NCBI RefSeq assembly: GCF_001690185.1
Contig: NZ_LZGN01000018.1
Span: forward strand, 20,873-84,872
Direction: 5' to 3'
Length of the DNA: 64,000 nt
DNA from: Gilliamella sp. wkB308
Lineage (GTDB): Bacteria; Pseudomonadota; Gammaproteobacteria; Enterobacterales; Orbaceae
In this document: in pieces, positions 11,553 through 19,508 of the stretch
How the letters are laid out: each line of letters starts with the position of its first letter
Position numbering within the stretch: position 1 is the first letter of the stretch
Notes under the pieces: generated by a model
Database searches by the model: none
What the model was told of the DNA's origin: nothing
What the model saw: the letters and a program-made list of their open reading frames with translations, nothing else
Translations under genes and position numbers: made by a program

Positions 11553-11629
11553 CGGCGAGTAGCGCAGCTTGGTAGCGCAACTGGTTTGGGACCAGTGGGT
11601 CGGAGGTTCGAATCCTCTCTCGCCGACCA
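11553..11629 (+). tRNA. tRNA-Pro (TGG)
   Basis: A 77-base tRNA with anticodon TGG, acceptor stem CGGCGAG/CTCGCCG and encoded CCA. As far as I can recall it matches the E. coli tRNA-Pro(UGG). It lies 26 bases after tRNA-His, so the two are probably cotranscribed. Its 3' end is repeated 164 bases downstream. Confidence 0.97.
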
Positions 11630-11637
11630 ATTTGAAC

Positions 11638-11668
11638 AAAAAGCCTACTCTTATGAGTGGGCTTTTTT
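11638..11668 (+). terminator. Terminator after tRNA-His/tRNA-Pro
   Basis: AAAGCCTACTC-TTAT-GAGTGGGCTTT forms a stem with one mismatch, followed by a T run. It lies eight bases beyond the tRNA-Pro CCA. Confidence 0.8.
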
Positions 11669-11686
11669 GTTATCTACGTTTGAAGA

Positions 11687-11797
11687 GGATGAGAACCGAC
11701 AGGAGGTTTGAGCTGAGCGAAGCGAAACAGCGTTGCTTTAGCAACGACCCGAAGGGCGAGCATGAAATGCGAGTAATCCTCTCTCGCCGACCAATTT
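11687..11797 (+). repeat. tRNA-Pro-linked repeat element
   Basis: A 23-base exact copy of the tRNA-Pro 3' end (T-arm, acceptor strand, CCA and three following T) at 11775-11797 repeats 11611-11633. Upstream of the copy, GGAGGTTTGAG (11702-11712) mimics the 5' half of the T-arm. The T-loop equivalent is replaced by about 60 bases containing GAGCGAAGCG, the perfect hairpin CGTTGC-TTTA-GCAACG (11731-11746) and ACCCGAAGGGCGAG. A second terminator follows. It looks like a tRNA 3' fragment with an insertion in the T-loop, not an intact gene. Confidence 0.75.
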
Positions 11798-11803
11798 AGA
11801 TAT

Positions 11804-11835
11804 AAAAAACCGACTTATTTAAGTGGGTTTTTTTT
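11804..11835 (+). terminator. Second terminator after the tRNA-linked repeat
   Basis: AAACCGACTT-ATTT-AAGTGGGTTT, one mismatch, then eight or more T. It resembles the first terminator in position and loop, and both are followed by the shared string TTATCTRCGTTT, so the duplication covers tRNA 3' end plus terminator. Confidence 0.75.
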
Positions 11836-11891
11836 ATTATCTGCGTTTTAGTAAAATAAGAACTAATGTGCGGTTTTCGTCCAATAATAGA

Positions 11892-12752
11892 TTAATTAGT
11901 CGATCCTGTTTTAAACGGTTTAATCCATAGTTTTTTATTTTTGAAATCTATTTTAATTAAATGACTTTGTAGTACATCAATACCCAAAAGCCCATCTGAT
12001 TGGAATTCAGGTGGAAGAGAATCGAGAATAATTGCTTCCACTTTATCCGATGAAACGTAACTCACACCAAGTTCAACAAATTGATAATGACTATTTTCAT
12101 CCTTAATTTTAATTGATTGAGGTGAAAGGGATTGCGCTTTAATCATAGATAAGCTTGCTCCGGTATCTAATATCATTTGGAAATTTTTATAACCATCTGA
12201 CATTTCAATAACTAAACCTTCATCCACTAAACGGAAAGGTAATTCAACCCAAGTGTTATCTAAACTTAAATTTATATCGTCTGAAATAATAATTTCATTT
12301 TTAGGAAAATTTAAGGTTAAAACATATTGATCAAATAAACCTAATCCAATTGCAGGGAAATCATCGCTTTCTTCTTTTTCATTGTTACTTGATATGGCTA
12401 AACCCCATGGTTTATATTCAATAATATTAACTTTTTTAAATGTTAGCGAATTGATGACCAAATTATTCGCAATAAAAGATCTTGTTATATTTATATTACC
12501 CGATAAATCAATACTTTTCTTGTTTTCAGGAAGTTCAATTTTATCAACGATATTATCAATAAAATCTAATGGTAAATGTAATCCTTCTTTACTACCTGTG
12601 TCTAAGGTAACCTCAATATCTTTACCATCAATGGTTAAGTTCAAATGAGGAATATTGAGCTTTCTATCAAAATTTATTTTCCAAACAAACTCATCGCTTT
12701 TGGCTAATGCACTAAATAAACATAAAATTAAGAAAATTATTTTTTTAATCAT
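11892..12752 (-). CDS. Exported retropepsin-like aspartic protease with two DTG motifs
   Basis: A 286-residue protein with an N-terminal signal peptide (about residues 1-18). Two retropepsin-type active-site motifs are visible: TLDTGSKEGLHLP (Asp51) and ILDTGASLSM (Asp196). The second half ends with the flap/core motif GLLGIDVLQSHLIKIDF. Two lobes in one chain would allow a self-contained active site. Substrate unknown. It stands alone, upstream of no recognisable partner; the operon to the right is divergent. Confidence 0.75.
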   Translation of the reverse strand: MIKKIIFLILCLFSALAKSDEFVWKINFDRKLNIPHLNLTIDGKDIEVTLDTGSKEGLHLPLDFIDNIVDKIELPENKKSIDLSGNINITRSFIANNLVINSLTFKKVNIIEYKPWGLAISSNNEKEESDDFPAIGLGLFDQYVLTLNFPKNEIIISDDINLSLDNTWVELPFRLVDEGLVIEMSDGYKNFQMILDTGASLSMIKAQSLSPQSIKIKDENSHYQFVELGVSYVSSDKVEAIILDSLPPEFQSDGLLGIDVLQSHLIKIDFKNKKLWIKPFKTGSTN

Positions 12753-13155
12753 CCTTTTCCCCTTATTAAAGCAATGATAAAACAGATTATCCTATCGGTA
12801 TATTTTATAATGTTAAAAAATAGTCATTTCTGCACAAAATTCTTCATCATGTTTATGTTTATATAATAAATTCATGAACTTTATAACACAATCATTTCTA
12901 TTTATTATTTAAAGTATCACCTATCTTGTCATAATTATCCGTAGTTTTTTAATTTTAATGATTCAACCTATTCGTTAATTCATATTATGAGTTATTATCT
13001 TGATTTTATGTCGATAATAAAAAATATTGTGATCATGACAACACTTTTGGTACTTAAAATTGACGGCATGTATTTTTTTAGATAATTTTTAATCAGTAAT
13101 TGGTTGTTAAAGATATATCTATTGGATAAGAAAGCCCAAATATGGAGCGTGATCT
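12753..13155. other. Intergenic region upstream of the GntR-PTS operon
   Basis: About 400 bases between divergent genes. A possible promoter for the operon is TTGACG (13060-13065) with GATAAT (13081-13086), though the 15-base spacer is short. The GGAG at 13144-13147 is the Shine-Dalgarno of the first GntR gene. No sigma54-type -24/-12 element was recognised. Confidence 0.4.
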
Positions 13156-13878
13156 TTGGAATACCGTGATATTGCAGTCAAGACAGAAGTCGAAGAACAA
13201 ATTAAAGCAAATCCTAAAATTATCAGTCAAATAAAGACAGAAAGAGGGCTTGCCGAATATTTTAGGGTAAGTCGAACGACGGTTAGAAGAGCATTAAATG
13301 ATTTAAGGATGGAAGGTGATGTTTTTCAGGAAGATCACCATTTCCCTAATCATACTGTCTTTGAAATGAATATGCTAAAAATGTCTTCGTTTAGTGAAGA
13401 ATGCCAAAAAGAAGATGATGTTCATATTAAAATTAAAGTACTCTCCAATGATATCATCCCAATGCCTGCCGAATTAAAGACCTTTTTTAAATCAAATCAG
13501 CAATTAATCAAAATAGTAAGACAACGTTTATTGAATGAATCTCCGTTATCTTATGAAATAAGTTATCTTCCTTCCAAAAAATTTAAAGATTTAGTCAAAC
13601 AAGATTTAAATGATGTTTCCCTTTATGAATATTTAAAAAAACATTTTTATGTTATACCCAGTCATGGTCGAGAAGAGATCGCATACGAAGTCGCTCTCGA
13701 CGATAAAGCCAAATATTTAGCAATTACTGAAGGCACACCTATCTATAAAGTATCAAGTTACAGTTATGATCATGACTTTGAACCGTTTGAACACACCGAC
13801 CAGTACTTAATTGGTAATCGATTTAAATATCACTTATCTGCAAAAAATATCTTTAATTATCAGGAAGAATACAAATGA
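13156..13878 (+). CDS. GntR/HutC-family regulator with UTRA domain (first of a tandem pair)
   Basis: A 240-residue transcription factor. The winged helix-turn-helix is near residues 30-55 (GLAEYFRVSRTTVRRALNDL). The C-terminal UTRA ligand domain covers about residues 85-235 and is of the type that senses sugar phosphates. The first start after an in-frame stop is TTG at 13156, with GGAG eight bases upstream; there is no ATG alternative. The usual first helix of the GntR domain is degenerate. It overlaps the next regulator by four bases (ATGA). Confidence 0.8.
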   Translation: MEYRDIAVKTEVEEQIKANPKIISQIKTERGLAEYFRVSRTTVRRALNDLRMEGDVFQEDHHFPNHTVFEMNMLKMSSFSEECQKEDDVHIKIKVLSNDIIPMPAELKTFFKSNQQLIKIVRQRLLNESPLSYEISYLPSKKFKDLVKQDLNDVSLYEYLKKHFYVIPSHGREEIAYEVALDDKAKYLAITEGTPIYKVSSYSYDHDFEPFEHTDQYLIGNRFKYHLSAKNIFNYQEEYK

Positions 13879-14558
13879 AGTTATTTGAAAAATTAGCAGC
13901 TCAATTAATAGAGCAGATAAGTACAAGACAATATAGTGTGGGTGCAGAGTTACCGCCAGAAGGTCAGTTGCAAAAAGATTATGAAGTCAGTCGAACCACA
14001 GTCCGTAAAGCGATTGATCGTTTAGTTGAAAAAAATATGGTCGTCAGAAAGAAAGGGGTTGGATTATTTGTCGCTCCTACACTCTCAACCCAAACGATTT
14101 TAGAAATGACAGGCATAATAAAACCTCAAGCATATCCAAATCATAAAAAGCAGATCAAAGAAGCTTATCTCAGGCAAGCAGGTTGTTATTACAGCCAATT
14201 ATTAAAAATAAAATCAACGGAACTTATCTACTTTATTTGTTTTTTGGAGATAGCAACAAATAGCGTAACGAAAACCATTTTTTTGCTACCGTTAACTAAT
14301 TTTCCAGACTTTCAACTTTCCATTATCAAGGTACTATCAGTACTTGAAATCATTAATTCAGGAAAGAAAAAAGTCGATAAATTAGAGCAAGATTTGCAAT
14401 TGATGGTAGCCAATGCTGAACTTTCCAAACAATTACGTATCAATATTAACGCCCCATTTTTTAAAATTACTAATCACTATTTTGATATTAATAACGAACC
14501 GATTGCGCTTGAGTACAAGTTTGCTAGTAATACTAAATATGTGGTCGATTTCACCTAG
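13875..14558 (+). CDS. GntR/HutC-family regulator with UTRA domain (second of a tandem pair)
   Basis: A 227-residue regulator with a complete GntR head (MKLFEKLAAQLIEQI, LPPEGQLQKDYEVSRTTVRKAIDRL, then the wing). A UTRA domain follows from about residue 75 to 220. It is translationally coupled to the first regulator and lies 11 bases before the PTS IIB gene, so it is surely part of the same operon. Two different GntR/UTRA regulators in one sugar operon suggest either a heterodimer or separate sensing of two substrates; this is inference. Confidence 0.82.
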   Translation: MKLFEKLAAQLIEQISTRQYSVGAELPPEGQLQKDYEVSRTTVRKAIDRLVEKNMVVRKKGVGLFVAPTLSTQTILEMTGIIKPQAYPNHKKQIKEAYLRQAGCYYSQLLKIKSTELIYFICFLEIATNSVTKTIFLLPLTNFPDFQLSIIKVLSVLEIINSGKKKVDKLEQDLQLMVANAELSKQLRININAPFFKITNHYFDINNEPIALEYKFASNTKYVVDFT

Positions 14559-14569
14559 GAGGTATATCA

Positions 14570-15037
14570 ATGATTAAATTATTACGTGTAGATCACCGTT
14601 TATTACATGGTCAGGTAGTTGTTTCATGGTTCGAAAATGTTGGTGCAAATACTATTTTAGTGGCTAATGATGTCGTGGCTAATGACGAATTACGTAAATC
14701 TGCTATTCGTTTAGCTAAACCAGAAAACGCAAAATTAGTGATGAAGTCAATTGATGACAGTATTGAGGCGATCAATTCAGGCGTAACAGATAAATATCAA
14801 ATGTTAGTTGTCGTTGAATCTGTTGCTGATGCTGAAAAACTCATTCGAGCCACGCAAGGAAATGTCACTAGCCTAAATTTAGGCGGTACTAAACCTCGAG
14901 AAGGGACAAAAAATTACTCTAAAACAATCAATTTAACTGATACTGAGGCGGATTTATTAACAGAATTACAACAAGACGGCATTGAGATCTATATTCAACA
15001 AGTCCCAAGCGAATCAAAGCAAAAATTTGAAAAATAG
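14570..15037 (+). CDS. PTS mannose-family enzyme IIB (GfrB-like)
   Basis: A 155-residue cytosolic phosphocarrier of a mannose-family phosphotransferase system. The phosphorylated histidine is expected at His13 in VDHRLLHGQV. A strong AGGAGG Shine-Dalgarno precedes the ATG. It is followed by IIC, IID, two deglycases and IIA, the content of the gfr (fructoselysine/glucoselysine) operon of Salmonella, although there IIA comes first. Specificity is inferred from the deglycases. Confidence 0.85.
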   Translation: MIKLLRVDHRLLHGQVVVSWFENVGANTILVANDVVANDELRKSAIRLAKPENAKLVMKSIDDSIEAINSGVTDKYQMLVVVESVADAEKLIRATQGNVTSLNLGGTKPREGTKNYSKTINLTDTEADLLTELQQDGIEIYIQQVPSESKQKFEK

Positions 15038-15054
15038 TTAAGAGGGACAAAAAT

Positions 15055-15891
15055 ATGAGTATCGAATTAACAGCTGTTGTTTTAGCTTTGATTGCGATGT
15101 TAGCCAATGGTGAATACTTATTAGGTTCATCAATGTTATCCAGACCACTTGTTACTTGTACTTTAGCTGGTTTAGTCATGGGCGACATCACACAAGGTAT
15201 TGTTATTGGTGCTACATTAGAACTCGCATTTGTCGGTTCGTTTTCTATTGGCGCTTCTATTCCACCCGAAATTATATCAGGCAGTATATTGGGTACCGCT
15301 TTCGCCATTGGAGCCGGTAAAAGTACCGAAATTGCTTTGGCGTTAGGTATTCCTATTGCTTCATTAGTTTTATTGGTTAAAAACTTATGTTTTCTTTTTA
15401 TTCTTCCTTACTTTGTTCATAAAGCGGATAAATACGCCAGTGAAGGCAATGGTAAAGGTATGGATCGAATGAATTTATTAGGTGGATTCTTTTCAATCAA
15501 TCAGCCAATCGGTTTAGTCGTAGGACTTTCTTATCTATTTGGCAGTTCTGCGGTGAATGGTCTATTGGAAATGATACCTAAATTTATTATTGATGGACTA
15601 GGTATTGCAACTGGTTTACTACCGGCATTTGGATTTGCGATGTTAATGAAAATCATGATTAAAAAGACCAATGTTACCTTCTTTATTTTTGGTTTTGCAC
15701 TTGCCGTTTATATGAAAGTACCCGTCACTGGTGTGGCAATCTTTGGGGGATGTCTTGCGCTCATTTTAACGGGTTATTCGGCATTTAATGGCAAAAAAAT
15801 GATAGCAGAAGAAAGCGGGCAAAAACTCAGCACCAATACAGGAAATACGGTAGCTGCACAGGAGATCGATTATGAAAATGAAGAGTTCTAA
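15055..15891 (+). CDS. PTS mannose-family enzyme IIC (GfrC-like)
   Basis: A 278-residue membrane permease, first half of the sugar channel. It has the family signature at residues 20-60 (GEYLLGSSMLSRPLVTCTLAG, GDITQGIVIGATLELAF) and about eight hydrophobic segments. It overlaps the IID gene by 20 bases. Confidence 0.86.
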   Translation: MSIELTAVVLALIAMLANGEYLLGSSMLSRPLVTCTLAGLVMGDITQGIVIGATLELAFVGSFSIGASIPPEIISGSILGTAFAIGAGKSTEIALALGIPIASLVLLVKNLCFLFILPYFVHKADKYASEGNGKGMDRMNLLGGFFSINQPIGLVVGLSYLFGSSAVNGLLEMIPKFIIDGLGIATGLLPAFGFAMLMKIMIKKTNVTFFIFGFALAVYMKVPVTGVAIFGGCLALILTGYSAFNGKKMIAEESGQKLSTNTGNTVAAQEIDYENEEF

Positions 15892-16693
15892 ACTAATAAC
15901 CAATAAGGAGTTATCCAGAACGTTTTGGCGTTCATTTACAGCTGAATGGTCATGGAATTATGAACGACAAATGAACTTAGGCTATTCCTATGCGATGCGA
16001 CCAGCTTTAGATAAGATTTACAGTCATAATAAAATCGAACTCACTGATGCCTATCAACGACATTTAGAATTTTATAACGTCACACCATGGTTAATTACCT
16101 TTCCACTAGGTATTTGTATTGCCATGGAAGAACAAAATGCCACCGATAGTGCTTTTGATAAAAGCGCTATCAATGATGTCAAAATTGCACTAATGGGACC
16201 TTTAAGTGGTCTGGGGGATTCGTTCTTTTGGGGAACATTACGTGTTATTGCAACAGGTATTGGTACCTCTTTAGCACTGGAAGGTAATATTCTCGGCCCA
16301 CTTCTTTTTTTACTTATCTTTAATGTACCTGCCATTTTAGCCCGTTATTTTGGTTTACTTATAGGCTATAACATTGGCGCATCTTTTATTGAAAAGGTTC
16401 AAAAGACAGGTTTAATGGATAAATTATCCTATGGAGCATCTGTGTTAGGGCTATGTGTGGTCGGCGCCATGGTTGCTACTATGGTGACATTAAATATGCC
16501 GTTAAAAATTGGGTCTGGCGATGATTCAGCCTCACTACAAGATATCTTCAATGGAATTGTACCGCAAATTTTGCCTTTGATGTTTACGCTATTCATCTTC
16601 ATGTTAGTCAAAAAAGGGATTAAAGCGCATTGGATACTACTACTTATTGCCGCAATCGGGATTTTAGGGGCATGGAGTGGATTATTGGGATAA
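15872..16693 (+). CDS. PTS mannose-family enzyme IID (GfrD-like)
   Basis: A 273-residue membrane partner of IIC. The N-terminal amphipathic part has RTFWRSFTAEWSWNYERQMNLGY; the glycine-rich GPLSGLGDSFFWG motif is near residue 110, with membrane spans in the C-terminal half. The ATG at 15872 lies seven bases after GGAG and inside the end of the IIC gene, so translation is coupled. Confidence 0.86.
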   Translation: MKMKSSKLITNKELSRTFWRSFTAEWSWNYERQMNLGYSYAMRPALDKIYSHNKIELTDAYQRHLEFYNVTPWLITFPLGICIAMEEQNATDSAFDKSAINDVKIALMGPLSGLGDSFFWGTLRVIATGIGTSLALEGNILGPLLFLLIFNVPAILARYFGLLIGYNIGASFIEKVQKTGLMDKLSYGASVLGLCVVGAMVATMVTLNMPLKIGSGDDSASLQDIFNGIVPQILPLMFTLFIFMLVKKGIKAHWILLLIAAIGILGAWSGLLG

Positions 16694-16706
16694 TTAGGAA
16701 ATAAAA

Positions 16707-17792
16707 ATGAAAAGTATCGCAGACTATGTCGCCTTAGAGCCAGAATTTTATCAAAGCATATTAGATCATTATCAATCGTTATTTGCTGATCAGATTGATT
16801 TAAATATTGAAAAGTCACTTCAATCGATTGTCATTTTTGCCACAGGGTCAAGTGCCAATGCCGCTTATGGCGCCAGACCATTGATGAGTAAAATATTAAA
16901 AATCCCTGTTTATATTGAAGATCCTTCAATGGCAGCAAACTACTTACACTATAATGACGCTAATACACTCTATTTTGCCATATCACAAGGTGGGGAAAGC
17001 TATTCCACCATTCATTTGGTTGAACAATTTATTAAAAAAAATCGAACTATTTATACCCTCACTAGCAATTCTAACAGTCCGATATATAACATCAGCAATC
17101 ATGTTTTATCAATGGGGATGCCAGTTGAAGAAATGCCCTATGTCAGTGCTGGCTATAGTGTCATTATTCTTGATTTAATGTTGATTGCGTTAATTATTGG
17201 TCAAAAAACAGGATGTTTGGATAAGCAACAATTTGAAAGTTATCTTAAACAAATACAGGATATTACGACATCATTGCCACAAGTTATCCTACAATCACAA
17301 TCATGGGTAAATCATCATCTCAGACAATTTAATCACGCTAAACGAGTGATTTTTATTGGCTATGGTGCAACTTATGGTGTCGCCCGTGAAGGAGAAACTA
17401 AATTCACCGAAACGGTTCGTAACACGGCGTTCGGAAAAGAATTGGAAGAGTATATGCATGGCCCTTATCTTGGCTTACATCCTGATGATTACATCATATT
17501 TATTGAACCAAAAGGATTATTAGAAGAAAGAGCCGTAGCATTAAAAACCTTTTTGAATCGCTATGTAAAACAGGTAATAACCCTATATGCACAGCACTCG
17601 AATTCTATTACTGAGCACGATCTAAACTTTGATATCCATTGTGATGAATTATTAACATCATTATTTATGACTATTCCTATTCATCTACTCAGTTACCAAC
17701 TATCCCAGTTAAAGGGTCATAATCTAGAAAAATCAACTTATCCAGAATTTGATGAAATCACTAAATCCAAAATTAAGAGGGTCACCGTATGA
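16707..17792 (+). CDS. SIS-domain sugar-phosphate deglycase (GfrE-like, glucoselysine-6-P type)
   Basis: A 361-residue protein made of two sugar-isomerase (SIS) domains related to GlmS. Domain 1 has FATGSSANAAYGAR and AISQGGES (phosphate binding); domain 2 has FIGYGATYGVAREGE and ELEEYMHGP. In the fructoselysine/glucoselysine operons, one such enzyme splits glucoselysine 6-phosphate into glucose 6-phosphate and lysine. The assignment to the glucoselysine branch rests on being the non-FrlB-like member of the pair. It overlaps the next gene by four bases. Confidence 0.65.
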   Translation: MKSIADYVALEPEFYQSILDHYQSLFADQIDLNIEKSLQSIVIFATGSSANAAYGARPLMSKILKIPVYIEDPSMAANYLHYNDANTLYFAISQGGESYSTIHLVEQFIKKNRTIYTLTSNSNSPIYNISNHVLSMGMPVEEMPYVSAGYSVIILDLMLIALIIGQKTGCLDKQQFESYLKQIQDITTSLPQVILQSQSWVNHHLRQFNHAKRVIFIGYGATYGVAREGETKFTETVRNTAFGKELEEYMHGPYLGLHPDDYIIFIEPKGLLEERAVALKTFLNRYVKQVITLYAQHSNSITEHDLNFDIHCDELLTSLFMTIPIHLLSYQLSQLKGHNLEKSTYPEFDEITKSKIKRVTV

Positions 17793-18787
17793 GAAAATTT
17801 GACGAACAAAAAGAGCTTAACAGTATGAATGGCGCATTAAAATTACGTCCGTTTATTAATCAGTTTATTGATCAGATTCATGAACGAGGTTATCGTAATA
17901 TCTGTTGGTTAGGCATTGGTGGCACTTATGCTTCATCAATGCAAGCCGTCGTTCATATGAAAGAAAAATCTGCACTAGAAACTTTTGTGCAACATGCTGC
18001 GGAATATTTGGTAACCGGCAATAAGCGAATAACCAAAGATACATTAATAATCATCTCCTCTGTGACTGGCTCAACACAAGAAGTCGTTGAGGCTATCGAT
18101 AAAATTCAAAAAGAAGTCGGCTCAACAGTATTAGCCTTTTTAGATAATGCTGATTCACCATTAGGCAAAATGGTAGATCACGTTATTTCTTATCCGATGA
18201 ATGAACAGTTAAAATTCTTTATGACCGCTGACCGACTGATGTATTTAGCCGGTGAATTTCCAGACTATGATGAATTTTATCAACAAATGGATCAACATTT
18301 TGCCAAAAATATTGTTGCTGTTGCCAAAAAAGCCGATGCCTTTGGACAAGAAGTTGCGCAAAAACATCACGATGATACCATGCATTACTTTGTTGGAGCT
18401 GGTAATCAATGGGGAGCAACCTATTCACATGCTATGTGTTACTGGGAAGAACAGCATTGGTTACGTTCAAAATCAATCGAATCTGCTGAATTTTTTCATG
18501 GAACATTAGAAATTATAGATAGGGATACGGCTGTTACTGTCTACGTTGGTGAAGATAGTCAGCGCTCACTTAGTGAAAGAGTAGCTAAATTTTTACCACA
18601 AATCTGCGCCAATTACACCATAATCGATACTAAAGATTATGAATTGCCGGGTATTTCTGAAAAATATCGGGGGCACTTATCTCCATTTGTTTTTCGTGCT
18701 ATTAATAACCGAATTGATGCTTATGTCGAACACCTCAATCGTCATCCAATGTCAATCCGTCGTTATTATCGTTGCTTAGATTACTAA
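17789..18787 (+). CDS. FrlB-like fructoselysine-6-phosphate deglycase (GfrF-like)
   Basis: A 332-residue SIS-domain enzyme. IGGTYASSMQA and SSVTGSTQEV form the first sugar-phosphate site. The motif IESAEFFHGTLEI matches FrlB's IESGEFRHGPLEI, and the C-terminal RRYYRCLDY matches FrlB's RRYYGGLVEY. FrlB breaks fructoselysine 6-phosphate into glucose 6-phosphate and lysine. Together with the PTS this predicts growth on Amadori compounds. Other phospho-ketosamines are possible substrates. Confidence 0.7.
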   Translation: MRKFDEQKELNSMNGALKLRPFINQFIDQIHERGYRNICWLGIGGTYASSMQAVVHMKEKSALETFVQHAAEYLVTGNKRITKDTLIIISSVTGSTQEVVEAIDKIQKEVGSTVLAFLDNADSPLGKMVDHVISYPMNEQLKFFMTADRLMYLAGEFPDYDEFYQQMDQHFAKNIVAVAKKADAFGQEVAQKHHDDTMHYFVGAGNQWGATYSHAMCYWEEQHWLRSKSIESAEFFHGTLEIIDRDTAVTVYVGEDSQRSLSERVAKFLPQICANYTIIDTKDYELPGISEKYRGHLSPFVFRAINNRIDAYVEHLNRHPMSIRRYYRCLDY

Positions 18788-18799
18788 AAGGAGTCGTGC

Positions 18800-19234
18800 A
18801 TGATTGCAGTATTAGTAAGTACTCACGGCACAATGGCTAACAGTTTAATTGAAACGGCTGAAATGATATGCGGTAAGCAAACTCAATGTGAAGCTGTTCC
18901 CTTTTTAATGGGACAATCGCTAGATGATTTTCAACAGCAAATTGAACAAAAGTTAGCAACGTTAACTAAATCGGGATCAGCCATTTTATGCTTAGTTGAT
19001 TTAAAAGGCGGTACGCCTTTTAATACTCTTGTTAAACTGATCCCAAATTACCCGATGATGGAAATTATCACTGGCGTTAATATTCCAATGCTATTGTCCA
19101 CCTTTATGCTTAGAGCGGATAAAAATGATCTAATTGATTTATTGACAGAAGTCATCGATTCATCAGTACAAAGTATTGAGCGATATAATTTAAATTCAAT
19201 TAGTAACAATAACGGTCAAGATGAGGAATTTTAA
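18800..19234 (+). CDS. PTS mannose-family enzyme IIA (GfrA-like)
   Basis: A 144-residue IIA phosphocarrier. The phosphohistidine is expected at His9 (LVSTHGTMA), and the fold motif VDLKGGTPFN is present near residue 66. It has a Shine-Dalgarno AGGAG and is the last gene of the operon. Having its own IIA completes a stand-alone EII complex needing only the general EI and HPr. Confidence 0.85.
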   Translation: MIAVLVSTHGTMANSLIETAEMICGKQTQCEAVPFLMGQSLDDFQQQIEQKLATLTKSGSAILCLVDLKGGTPFNTLVKLIPNYPMMEIITGVNIPMLLSTFMLRADKNDLIDLLTEVIDSSVQSIERYNLNSISNNNGQDEEF

Positions 19235-19259
19235 TTATACGATTAATGAATAATAATTG

Positions 19260-19300
19260 AGGCAAATCTATTTTAGTATGCTAAAAATAAAATTTGCCTT
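19260..19300 (+). terminator. Long imperfect hairpin after the PTS operon
   Basis: AGGCAAAT pairs with ATTTGCCT, with further pairing of TATTTTAG and CTAAAAATA around a small loop. There is no long T run, so it may be an inefficient terminator or a transcript-stabilising hairpin. Confidence 0.5.
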
Positions 19301-19508
19301 AACTCAATGCTACCTTTTCAAGTTGGTTATAATATAAAATATCTTTATTATTCATATAAATGTATTCATCTCAAAACGAGTTAAATATAACGCCATGTTA
19401 TTATTTTATAACCTACAAAAATAATTCTTATCTTGCTTGTTTTATGATGATATTTTGCTTTAATAGTAAAAAGTCTCTTGGTATAACATCTACTTTTGGA
19501 AATAAAAT

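Noticed and set aside
11611..11797. Integrated element with attachment sites in tRNA-Pro
   Set aside because: The direct repeat looks like att sites, but only about 140 bases lie between the copies and there is no integrase; a tRNA-linked repeat explains it better.
11445..11799. Open frames running through tRNA-His, tRNA-Pro and the repeat on both strands
   Set aside because: They are frames read through tRNA genes and terminators, with no start signal or protein similarity.
19235..19508. Lysine riboswitch upstream of asd
   Set aside because: The region is AT-rich and lacks the conserved stems; only a simple hairpin at 19260-19300 is seen.
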